A stretch of DNA of 64,000 nucleotides. It comes from Xylocopa sonorina. Lineage: Eukaryota > Arthropoda > Insecta > Hymenoptera > Apidae. Position numbers and translations under genes: made by a program. The DNA is taken from the NCBI RefSeq assembly GCF_050948175.1, contig NW_027490108.1, forward strand, positions 1,550,001 through 1,614,000, given 5' to 3'. The notes below the pieces were generated by a model. The model searched no databases and had not been told where the DNA came from. It was given only the letters and a program-made list of their open reading frames with translations. Shown here one piece after another: positions 23,146-33,719 of this stretch (its first letter is position 1; each line of letters begins with the position of its first letter).

Positions 23146-24659
23146 GCATTATAAAGCATAGAATCAGATAAGCATAATGCTATACATAATTGGTTACAGA
23201 TTATTTACTTCGAATCGTTGAAATGAGATGCGCAATCGCATGGTATAATGCTTTATGTATCTACTATTTTGAGACGCAGACAATATGAAACCCCATTCCG
23301 CTGGAAGAAACAGCAGAATTCACAATCGGTTGCTGTGTAGGAGCAGACAAGTATAATGAAATGAATAGAACATAACATGTTGCATGATTTACCACCTTCA
23401 GAATAGATTCTCCACCTTATTGCATGGACTCAAGGAAATACGTTTGTTTGACACGTAGAAACTACGAAGCGTGCTCCCGCATTATGGATCCCTTCTATTG
23501 ACATTCATTAAAACTGTAGAAGCATATACGCATATTGCTATGCATAGAAGGTTACAGGTTGCTTACCTTGAAACGTTGAAACAATATGCGCTGTCGCAAT
23601 GCATGTAGCAATAAAACTGCATTGCCTTGACATGCACAGAATATGAAGCGCCATCGCGTTGTATGGATAAGTAGAATCCACATTCTTTTGAAATGCAGAA
23701 GCAGAAAAGCACAATGGGACGTATAGAGCATTAAAATCTACTTACATACTTCGCACTGATGAATGAAATACGACATCACGTTTAATGAAGAATTGCAAGT
23801 AAGTGTGGGAGTTACATTCTTTTGAAGTCTAGATGCAGTTACACAAAACACGTTGCATTGAATATTACATCCTATCACGAAACATTGAAATGAGATGCGA
23901 CACCGCGTTGAATGAAGTATTCGAGCTCTATTGCATCGGCACTTTGTGCATCTGGGAACGCCATACCTTTGCAAGGAAGTGTAGAACCAACATTCTTTTG
24001 AAGGATTGAAGCATCATAGAACGCTATCCCTCTGCAAGGAAGAGTAAGGTTCACATTCCTTTGAAGTGTAGAAGAGATAAGCCTAACGTGTTGAATTGGA
24101 TACTACATCTTCCACTAAGCATTGAAATGAGAAACGCAGTAGATGACTATACTACTGCATGAAGCAGTAGATCACTATTGCTACGAAAAGTAAACATGTG
24201 AAAACGCTATCCCTCTGCAAGGGAGTGTAGGGTTCACATTCTTTTGAATTGTAGGAGAGATAAGCATAACGCATTGAATTGAATATCACATCATACATTA
24301 AACTTTGAAATGAGTTGCGACATCACGTTCATGAAGTATTCGAACTCTACTGCATCGCCTCGTTGTGCACCTAGAAACATTATGCCTTTGGGAGGACGCC
24401 ACCCAGACACCCAGAAATGCGATTACGTAGATAGGATGTGTGGGATTTACATTCTCTTGAAGTGTTGACTAGATATACATAACGCGTTGCAATGAATATT
24501 AAACCTTATCATGAAACACAGAAATGAGATGCGACATCGCGTTACATGAAGCAACAAAACTATATTGCTTCGATTCGTAGACCTCTGGTGACGCTATCCC
24601 GTAGCAAGGAAGTGTGGGATTTACAATCCTTCGAAGTGTAGACGATATAAACATAACGC
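23146..24659 (+). repeat. Satellite block between inverted LTR relics, plus orientation
   Basis: About eight or nine monomers. Those from about 23750 on carry gcgacatcacgtt, ttacattcttttgaagtgta and cataacgcgttg, an intermediate subtype also seen at 42840-43170 and 44510-45250. The earlier ones resemble the old 1-612 subtype. Confidence 0.8.
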
Positions 24660-25726
24660 ATAACGGTGGTGGATTCGGAAAATTGGACAGTGAAGGAGAC
24701 CCATCAATCAGATGAACACTAGAATATACCCTGCAGTGACGTGACCGCTGGCCGCCGTCCACTACCATGAAGAGAATGTCCTTTAGGATGTAAGAAGAAT
24801 CTCAGCCCCTCTTAACCCCCTAATGAAAAGTTAAAGTTCCAGCGGCCCTGCAGTTGAGCAACGGGAGCGCGGCGCGTTAGGCGCGCCGCAATTCAGGCGA
24901 TCAGGTAAACCTCCCTCAGAGACACCCGGGGGGGGGGGGGGTAGCGAGAAGAGGTAACCGACGAAATCCACTGATCGATACCTCGAACAATACCGGAGCG
25001 TACAGCCCTACCCCATCAAGCAGCCCCGGAGGAGGATTCAAGAAGCCTGAGGATCGAAGAAAGATCCATTAGCAAGCAAATTGGCGAGCAAGCAGAGCAA
25101 GCGATTATACCCAATGAACGATTGTGAAAGTGAGAGAGATAGGGAAAGGGAAAATGTGCGAGAGGAATAGCCAGACAGGTCAGCCTGGAAAAGAAAGCGT
25201 GAGTCCTTATTCGATAAAGCGTCCCATTTTCCTGCCGCATTTCTTTTGTTGTGTACGATATATCGTATTTTGTATCGCGAAACGGGTGGTGACGCCCGTT
25301 CATTCGCGGCGTGTTGCGTAATTCCCTTAGCCCTTATTTGTTAAACCCGTGTCGAGGCTATAAACACAGAAGCCGTGACTTCAGTGTCCCGCTAACCGAA
25401 TTTGCGTACTCGGCTGGACGTGATCAAGAGAAGGAGCATTTCGAAGTTTCGAGAGTTGTACTGTCCCGGGTACCCCGGGTCGTGTAGTCCATCTCCTTGC
25501 TCCTTTGTGAGTAGCTGGCGTCCAAGAAACTCTAGACTCGCAGCTTCGAAATACCCCCATTCCGTCGATTATTTTTGCGATCGTGAGCCTATGAAGAGTT
25601 TTACGTGATCGATTAAATTGTACTTATTGTGTATCCTGTATTAAAAATACGTTTTCAGTTCACCGTGTTAAATAATAATCCTTTCATCGAGCTTTCCTGA
25701 CTTACTGTAGACGGGTTTCTGTCACA
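24660..25726 (+). mobile_element. Family A LTR fragment, plus orientation
   Basis: Aligns to 15972-17240 from its gacggtggaggagtcgg-type block to the end (ctgtcaca, 25719-25726). The 5' part with the poly-C run is missing. A G-run occurs at about 24928-24941, and the GC stem-loop is preserved at 24869-24889 with a different loop. Flanked by plus satellite on the left and minus satellite on the right. Confidence 0.8.
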
Positions 25727-27539
25727 CTGTATAGCGTTTGTATGTGTCAACTTATCAAAGCAATTGGCTTCCAGAGATCCATGCAACGCGATGGTGTATC
25801 TTAGTTTTACTATTCAAAGTTCACAATTAAAAGTATCAACAGAAATCACACCTCAGGATGTTCTAAGTAAATATTTCAAATTAGCATATATATTTATTCT
25901 TATTATATATTTTAGATGATTGTCAATAGATTGCATTCACCAAATAACCCATTATATTCAAAATTCTATTTAATTTTACACCATTTCATGACGTTCTAAG
26001 AAAAGGTTCCGTATTCGTATGTATACTTACAGTCTTCGTATATTATAAATACGCCAATAACTGTAATTTTCTGTGCATTGCATTATGCTTACCTGCACCT
26101 ACACATCAATGGAATGTGAGTTTAACAGTTTCCTCCAACAGGATTGAGCTTCGTTGTGTCTACGTTTCAAAGCATTAGAGTTCTAATGCTCCATAAAATG
26201 TGGTGGCGCATCTCGTTTCATAGATTCTACATAAGTAAGTTATAATGTTCTAAGCAACGCATTATACTTACCTGCTTATAGAGTTCAAAGGAATGTGAAT
26301 TCCACAGGACCTTGCAACGGCGTTTTGTAGTACCTACGCTAAGCTAAGTACAGCTTTGGAAGTCAATTTGTTTGACAAGTTGGCTCTTCGAAGCGCTATA
26401 CAGTCACATGCATCTGTAAAAATTAAATATATAGTAATGTAGAACCCAGGGAGCAAATTGTATTGTATAGAACCTTACAACTTACTTACTTAAACGTAGA
26501 CCTGAGAAGCGCCATTGCGTTACATGGACCATTGGAAATCAATTACATGGACAATTTCACATTCAGAAGCGCCATACAATTACATAGATATGTAGAAATT
26601 ACATTCATTGTAATTATACCTTAATAGTTGCATAGAACCTAGTAACTATATTTACGTTGTACAGAACCTTACAACATTCTTACCTTGAAACGTAGAATTG
26701 AGAATCGTTATCGGGTTGCATGGACATTTGGATGTCAATTACATTGGCAGGTTTATACTTAGAAGTGGACACTTAGAATTGTCTTCGAAAGGTCCATGCA
26801 ACTAGATGGCGCATCTTATTTCCACGTTTCAAAGTAAGTAAAATATATGGTCTTATGCGACACAATTATGGTTACTAGGTTCTATGTTACTGTTTACGTA
26901 ATTTATACAGATCAACGTTATTATATAGCTCTTCTAAGTATCAACTTGTTAAAGTCTTGACATCCAAATGTCAATGCAACGCGATAGCGCTTTTCAGTTC
27001 TACGTTTCGAAGTAAGTTGTAAAGTTTTATACTACGCAGTCATGCTTATCTTGTGCTGCATTATGCAGTATGTATTTTATACAGATCAATGTAATTGTAC
27101 CGTTCTTCTAAGTGTTAACTTGTCGAAGTAATTAACATCCGAAGGTCCACGAAACACAATGGCGCTTCTCAGTTCAACGTTTCAATGTAAGAAAGTAGTA
27201 AGCTTCTATACAAACAAAAACGATTACTTGGTACTACATTACTATTGCATGCAATTTCTACAGATCCATGTAACTGTTAGCTCATCTAACTGTCAACTTA
27301 GCAAAATACTTTGTTTTCAAAGGTCCATGCAACGCGATGACACTTCATAGTTCTACGTTTCAGCGTAAGTAGGCAAATTTCTATACAACGCTGTTATGCT
27401 TATGTGATGTTAAACTACCAAGTATGTAATTTCTACAGATCCATATAACTGTATAGCACTTCTAAGTGTCATCTTGTCAAAATATTTGTCTTCCAAATAT
27501 TGGTGCAACGCGATGACGCTACTCAGTTCAACGTGTCAA
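25727..27539 (-). repeat. Satellite variant block, minus orientation
   Basis: Roughly ten monomers read on the minus strand. From 26400 a distinct subtype dominates (on plus: aacttgtcaaagtaattgac, ttccaaaggtccatgcaac, gcgatggcgcttctcagttc). A non-satellite AT-rich patch at about 25855-26010 resembles the LINE tail at 9815-10000. Confidence 0.8.
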
Positions 27540-27943
27540 TGTAAGCGTCACGAAAAATATTATAAAGTAACTTAAAAAAATACGAGTGCGCAATTATACA
27601 CTCGACTCTTCATTTAATGTTTGAAATATAAAGTTTATTACAATATCGCAACGACACTTATGCAAAGTTTCACAGTATAGACCGAGAGATTAATCAAGAC
27701 TGAAGACTAGTTCCCAGGACTATGTAGTTCTTAGGTGGTGGGGCAAAGACTTCAATCTTATTTCTTGGGAATCAGGGTGTCAGCAGGATGCGTGCCAGTG
27801 AGGTAATGACTCTGATCCTATTAATTGGGAACAATATCTTCAATCTTATTTCTTGAAAATAAAGTATCAACAGGATGCGTGCTAGTAAGGCGACGCTAGT
27901 TTACTTATTGATACCTCTAGTTGAGAATGTATTTGACATCACA
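27540..27943 (-). mobile_element. Short solo LTR-like insertion, ~404 bp
   Basis: Interrupts the satellite. On the minus strand it reads tgtgatgtc...gcttaca, with an AATAAA-type signal (ttgtaataaactttat) about 100 bases before its end, as in an LTR. It contains an imperfect tandem duplication of about 85 bp (copies share cttcaatcttatttcttg and aggatgcgtgc; about 27750-27890). No convincing target duplication was found. Confidence 0.5.
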
Positions 27944-29110
27944 TAACCAACTAATAAGGTTCTATGCAAACAACAACGATGCTTACTTGGTTCTACATTA
28001 CATTTGCATGGAATTTCGTGAGGTCCATGTAATAGTTAGCTCTTCTAACTGTAAACTGGACAAAGTAAATGACTTCCAAAGGTCGATGCAACGAGATGGC
28101 GCTCCTTAGTTCTACGTTTCGAAGCAAGTCAGTTGTAAGATTCTATACAACGCAGTTATGCTTATCTGGTGCTACATTACAAAGTATACAATCTCTACAG
28201 CTCCATGTAGCTGCACCGCTCTTCTAAGTGCCACATTGTCAAAGCGATTGCCTTGCAATAGTCTATTCAATGCGATGTTGCATTTCATTTTAAAACTCGA
28301 AAGTAAGTACATTGTAATGTTCCATGACATTCATTAAGCTAATCTGTTTATATACTTCAAAATAATGTGAATTCCACAGGTTCTTGCAACAGGATTGCAT
28401 TTCGTAGTGTCTACTTGCCAGATGAATATAGTTCTATTGCTCCAATTAATGCGATGGCGCATCTCAGTTCAGCGTTTTAAAATAAATAAGTTGTGATGTT
28501 CTGTGCAACAAATTAAGCTTATCTGACTTTACGCATTCAAGACAATATAAATTGCACAGTTATATGCAACGGGACGGCGCTTCACAGTATCTTCGTGTCA
28601 AAGCAATGGAGGTTTAATGCTCCATGCAATGCGATGGTGCATCTCATTTCAACGTTTCAAAGTATGTAAGCTGTAACCTTCTATGCATAGTATTATGCTC
28701 ATCTGTCTCTACACCTTAAAAGAATATGAATTCTACAGTTCCATGCAATGCAATGTCAAATCTCATTCCAACGATTCAATGTAAATAAGTTGTAACATTC
28801 TATGCATAGCTTTATGCTTATCAGCTTCTACAACTCAATAGAATGTTAATTATACAGTTCCTTGCAACGTGATGGCTCTTCATAGTGTGTGCTTTTCAGA
28901 GCAATAGAGTTTTGAATGTTCCATGAATTGCGGTGACACATCTCATTTCAACGTTTCAAAGTACGTTAGTCATAATGTTCTATGCACTATGCTTATCAGC
29001 TCTCTATACCTCAAAAGAATGTAGGTTCCACTGTTTCTAGCAACCGGATTGCGCTTCATGATTTTTAGGTGTCAGAGTACTAGAGCTGTTATGCATAACG
29101 CGATGTATAA
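27944..29110 (-). repeat. Satellite block, minus orientation
   Basis: About seven monomers, continuing the subtype of 26400-27539 and then shifting to the older subtype from 28250 (acgtttcaaagta, ctatgcatagcattatgc, ttctacagttccatgcaac). Ends at the truncated Helitron. Confidence 0.85.
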
Positions 29111-29114
29111 AACA

Positions 29115-30106
29115 TTACAGCTTGTTCCACCAGTAATGCATCATATGAACGATGTGTTTCTGATACTTGGATTGCTGGACGTCACCATTTCTACGACGAA
29201 GAATTATATCCCGAGAATTAAATTCTTCATCAACTATGACAATTGCCACTTCATCGATCGTTGGTGCGTTGAATTGTCTTCGATGTTGACCAATAGGTGT
29301 TTTATCTGCCTTTATTATTACTTTGTAATCGTCAAATGGCAGTTGTTCAATGGCAGTTTTAAATAATTTAATTAATTCATTATGTTGTACAAACAAATTT
29401 TGTAATTCAGCGACAATCTCTCGTTTAGTACTCATATTCAATTGAAACCGTCTGTTGATTTGTTCGTCAATATTTACCATAAAATATATCTGAAGATATT
29501 TGTGATCAGCATTTGGCAAGGGCACTAGTGATTCAGCATGGTGATAAATTTGCCCTTGTACTTTAAATGTTGGCATATATTTTGCGTTAACGATATTCGT
29601 TGCTCCAAACGATATCATTTGGAAGCATGAATTGTACTTGGGTATATTTTTCAAATAATTTTTGATTTACTTGTTTCACCTGATACTAAAGTTAATAATG
29701 GTTCAGGTGGTGAACGCAAGTCTGGTAACTTTGCATTTCCACCTGCACAGCACATACCTAGTGCTTCATTTTTAAATTTTTGAGCACCATATTACGTACA
29801 CTTTTTATTCATTTTTCCAATAATTACACTTTGATGAATACTGTGTTTGTAAAGGGGATTGTAATTGAAACCACATAAATTCAAATCAGTATGTATCGTG
29901 TGTCTTGTCTATGTCCTGCGAATTCGATTCCTTTGCTGCCTTGCTTGCCTCTGTTCACTGGTTTCTATTGATCGAGCAAGAGCAGTGTGAACTCGATCTC
30001 TTTCTTGCCTAGCTTGTCTCTGCTCACTTGTTTCTGAAGCTCGTTCTTCTCCTCTCCTTTTTGCTTGATTTGTAGGTCGACCAGTGGCACTTCGCTTTGC
30101 TGGCAT
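29115..30106 (-). pseudogene. Helitron Rep/helicase N-terminal remnant
   Basis: The first frame (29909-30106, 65 codons) starts MPAKRSATGRPTNQAKRR, followed by repeated ETSEQRQARQ, a basic Helitron N-terminus. A decayed stretch contains a CCAGGNAKLP-like zinc region in a mixed frame. The second frame (29115-29654, 179 codons) has FQMISFGA, KVQGQIYHHAESL, LQIYFM, IIKADKTPIGQHRRQFNAPT and EVAIVIVDEE, the Helitron-like N domain. The normal continuation (ETHRSYD-like) is replaced by unrelated residues at the truncation. It cannot support rolling-circle transposition. Confidence 0.88.
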
Positions 30107-30791
30107 AATTGTGGGGTTAAATAGAACGTATTTCCAATTATTTTCTTTAGCTGGAGATCAATAATATTTTTATTTATTTAAGTATTAATAATTTATTCTC
30201 GTATTAATAATTGCAAAAGTTTGTTGACTGCATTTTTGTATTTATTAGAATTTTCTGGCGAAAAATCGAACGTCAAACGCATTAATGTTGTTTTTTGTAA
30301 TTTAAATTAAATTGTTAAAATCATAAAGGAAATACAATTTCTGTATTTAAAATACTTTAAATTTTAATATAATTTGTAATATTCAACCAATAATTGAAAA
30401 AATATAAATAAAACGACTCAATACTTTATTTACCTTGTGATTTATATTTTTATTTTTATTACAACTGTTATCATGGGTATGTTATTTTTTACAGTTTAAT
30501 TTGTTTTAAAAAAGTAAGTTCTATGAGTAAATTTCATGAGTAAAAATTGAAAAATTCAATTTATTCATGGCTACACGTTTAATAAATATTACTAATTAAA
30601 TGTTATTTTGATATTTTTGGGATATTTGTTCGGGAACACGTAGAACGCCTATTCTGATTTTTAAAAAATTTTCAAACACCTTCCCGGAGATATACCTAAT
30701 AATTTCCTAAATTTTCACGGCGATTGGATGTATGGTTTTTGAGTCTATCAAGTACAGACAGACACACATTCATTTTTATCTATATAATAGA
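29115..30791 (-). mobile_element. Helitron, 3'-truncated
   Basis: On the minus strand the 5' end reads tctattatatagataaaaat and then gaatgtgtgtctgtctg, the familiar start of insect autonomous Helitrons (TC after a host A), at 30791. AT-rich 5' untranslated sequence and the N-terminal part of Rep/helicase follow. The element is cut at about 29115, where it passes straight into satellite. The catalytic HUH Rep core and helicase are absent. Confidence 0.8.
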
Positions 30792-31008
30792 TAGAATGAT
30801 GAACTAGCCACTCGTATCAGGAGTAAAAAGAGTGTTTGGTACGCAATGTTCGTTGTAAAATATAATCAAGCAGTCAATATATCAAATGATAGCACATAAT
30901 AAATCACTGAAAGTATAATGATATGAATAGTAAGAAAAGCATATTTATTTGTTAGATGTTTATAAATCCAAATTTAAAGGTCCAAATCACATTTTATAAA
31001 TTAGTGTT

Positions 31009-31472
31009 TAACAAGGTGATTTAATGTTGTTTCAAATAGGCGTGGAGAACTAGCTGATACTTCTGTCAATGTAATTTGATTTCTGCTGGATAGAGTAAAA
31101 ACACATTTGCAATCTAAGCAAGGTTTCATTAGATCTGGTGGATTTTCCAAATTTTAGAAAGGGATGATGGCAGTAGTAGTTGGTTCAGCGCCAGGTGATA
31201 AACATATACAACAAGGAAAGCAACGTAAACTGATTTAAAATGTTCAAGATTATATAAATTAAACTATTATACTTTTATAATCCATGTAGCGTTTCTGTTC
31301 TTTGTAACTTACAAAGAGTCTTAAAAGTGCAACGCAATGTAAAAAAATTTGGATAAAAAGAAAGCAGGCCTTAATCTCAGATAAAGGAAACTTGGATCTT
31401 GCTAATTATCAAAATGAGAACAATTCAAAAAAATCTAGAGTCGACACATTGGAAGAAAAATTCTTCCAGTGA
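31009..31472 (+). pseudogene. Possible coding fragments, unidentified (right)
   Basis: The plus strand reads NRRGELADTSVNVI, stop, FLLDRVKTHLQSKQGFIRSG, then after a stop KGMMAVVVGSAPGDKHIQQG (31020-31230). A second block (31310-31472) reads SLKSATQCKKIWIKRKQAL to VDTLEEKFFQ and a stop, uninterrupted for about 50 codons. It mirrors 15138-15645. The second block is more intact here and the first more intact on the left. Confidence 0.3.
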
Positions 31473-32334
31473 AAAATGCTATATGCAGTGCAATAGCAGC
31501 TTCACATCCCCTTGATATTCTGTAGAAAATCTTATGCCATTTTACTCGATTTACTAGAATCGAAACAATGAAACCTATTAGGTGGTATTTCTACAACTGC
31601 TACCAGAGCCACACACACGCACACACGAAATCCATCAAGATTAAAGATACTGTGTATGTATTGGAGGATGCGTGCAATAAGAAAAGATTATTATATGAAT
31701 AAATTGTAGAATTCCATTTGTAATTGATAATTAGATTATAAACATTTATATCCTTTTATCAGAAATTTATATAGGACAAAATTGCAGCACGCAGATGTGT
31801 AAATATCACTTTGCGATCTCATTTCATTTTGGCAGTTATACTTATATATAAGCATCCATCCAAGCATAAAGTTTGATAATCTTTAAACTATAAAATAGGT
31901 ATGAAACATTAGACCTTTTGCTGGCGTTGGTCTAATTTATCATGTTCAGAACTTGTGAAGCAGCTAGAACTATAATAACAAAGTACTTTATATCTTTTCC
32001 CATTGTTTCCAAACAAAACATTAAATATGATGAACTATGTTCATTTCATTATAAATATATGCGTAAAGTTCAATCGACATAAATAAATATTGACAAATGT
32101 GATTTATTTAATTTTTATCATATAAAACATATTACAAAATTGTATAAGAATAAATTTTACTTTAAATATTTTATATTATCATGTATATTTTATATTATCA
32201 TGTTAAACTTTTACAAAAAGTAACAAAATTGTTATAAGTAGGAATAATTTTTCCTTAATTAGTTAATATGTCGGTTCTTTTTAAAAAGATGGTATTTAAT
32301 TTTTCGAACTAAGTTTTGACATTAAATTGACCAT

Positions 32335-32995
32335 TAATCTCTCTTATTTCATTGCTTTTTGTAGATTACCGCCAATTTTCAACTTTCCCATTACGGCTTT
32401 GTCGATGCAAGTTTTAATTCTCCGAAAGATATATAATATTATGTTATTAGTAAAATTATTTTGCATTTCTAATTAAGTTGAACGTAAAAAATATATTTCT
32501 TTTTATGAGAAAGCATTGTGAGAAAATTATGAGAATCCATTGTTAATGTTGTACCTAGTGGTTGACTAGGTTCTCCTCTCCCTGCCGCACTTTTTTTTAC
32601 CATTATTAAGAACCAAAAACAGTGTACAAGCTTCGTCGCCATTAAAATTTACGAAAATTACATATTGTAAATTTTTGCAAAAGTGATGTTAATTAACTCT
32701 TGAATTATGGTTGCTTGGGCAATTAATCAGACTGATCTATGATGTGCTACAATGTACGAGGTCTAATAAATTTTTTTTTTAACATAATGTACAATATAGT
32801 ATTTGAGCTTACAGCTTTGTTAACAAACTCGCTGTTTAAATTAGTTTGGATGACAGTTAATATTTGCATGATCTTTTCCTCTGATTTATCTGTATAATTT
32901 GTTCGTTCTTTTCAATTGTCATATATAATTATCCAAATCTATGTGTTCCAAATTCTCCTCTAGGAAGCAATCAGGCAACAATTTATCTTATCAAT
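32335..32995 (-). pseudogene. Possible exon fragments, mirror of 13542-14207
   Basis: The minus strand reads FLEENLEHIDLDNYI and then a stop (about 32900-32980), and IDKAVMGKLKIGGNLQKAMK and then a stop (about 32345-32410). The ATG and splice-like context of the left copy are lost. Clearly decayed if it was ever coding. Confidence 0.3.
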
Positions 32996-33245
32996 AATAT
33001 TTATATTCTGTAAAATAAATTGATTTGTTTACTAAAATATAAATTATACATTCCTGTATTAATTGTAAGCATTTAGATAATTATTCACACCTGGATTACA
33101 CGCTTAATGGGTAAAATCGGACATTCCTTCAGTTTTTTAATATTGGCTCATCGATTACAGACTGATTAGTAACTAATTTACTGTCTTTGCAAAATAAATG
33201 CGTACATTGCATCACCCATTATTTCCAGCTTCCCACTGTCTTTGA

Positions 33246-33623
33246 CTAGCCTCCATCCACAGCAATACCATCATTTTCATACTCATCGGCCCTTCCAAGA
33301 GCACACATCAACATACCAAACTTATATATTATATGAGCGATACGAGTTTGAAAGCATATTCGTTTAATTTTTATACTTAGTGGTGGGCTAATATTTACTA
33401 TATGAGGATTTGTGCCTTTCTTTGAGTATGATAAGCATACTTTGATATTATTCACAAGATCATAATTTTTCATACTAATGGATTCTATGCCTGGTAGATG
33501 TAATAACGCTAACATTATTATCCCTTTCAGCACTGAGTTGTGCGGCAAATGGTTTTGCGAGAACCCACGTGTGGCGTTCGTTGTTGTCAGACCGGTGGAG
33601 TCATCTTTGTGAAAACTGCTCAA
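33246..33623 (-). CDS. Hypothetical 125-codon open frame, right arm only
   Basis: Runs from MSSFHKDDSTGLTTTNATRG to RADEYENDGIAVDGG and a stop. Composition is balanced (not low complexity, not repeat-derived by eye). It lies upstream of, and on the same strand as, the possible exon fragments at 32335-32995, so it could be an earlier exon of the same unknown gene. The left arm lacks this whole block of about 480 bp. No domain or family recognised. A chance frame or unknown transposon piece is possible. Confidence 0.3.
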   Translation of the reverse strand: MSSFHKDDSTGLTTTNATRGFSQNHLPHNSVLKGIIMLALLHLPGIESISMKNYDLVNNIKVCLSYSKKGTNPHIVNISPPLSIKIKRICFQTRIAHIIYKFGMLMCALGRADEYENDGIAVDGG

Positions 33624-33719
33624 CCTGTTCGCAATTCTATTTCAGCAGTGATTGAAGAGATGGCGAAACGAGTCAATACATGCCTACGGATGGGTGTTCC
33701 CATTAAGAATAACTTATAA

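Larger units (their letters stand above)
30793..33240. other. AT-rich block, right-arm mirror of 13286-15862
   Basis: The reverse complement aligns to the left arm throughout, for example gtttggtacgcaatgttcg, ggcgtggagaactagctg, tagaccttttgctggcgttg and ctaggttctcctctccctgc. It holds a CA tract (acacacacgcacacacg, about 31610-31626) where the left has tg/cg. Coding-like fragments are listed separately. No transposon domain is seen. Confidence 0.55.

Noticed and set aside
16003..24941. Poly-C/poly-G runs (16003-16021, 20538-20556, 11909-11919, 24928-24941) as a functional signal
   Set aside because: Homopolymers of this length are unstable and error-prone in sequencing. Their lengths differ between related LTR copies.
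29049..29366. 105-codon plus-strand frame
   Set aside because: Antisense to the Helitron N-terminal domain.
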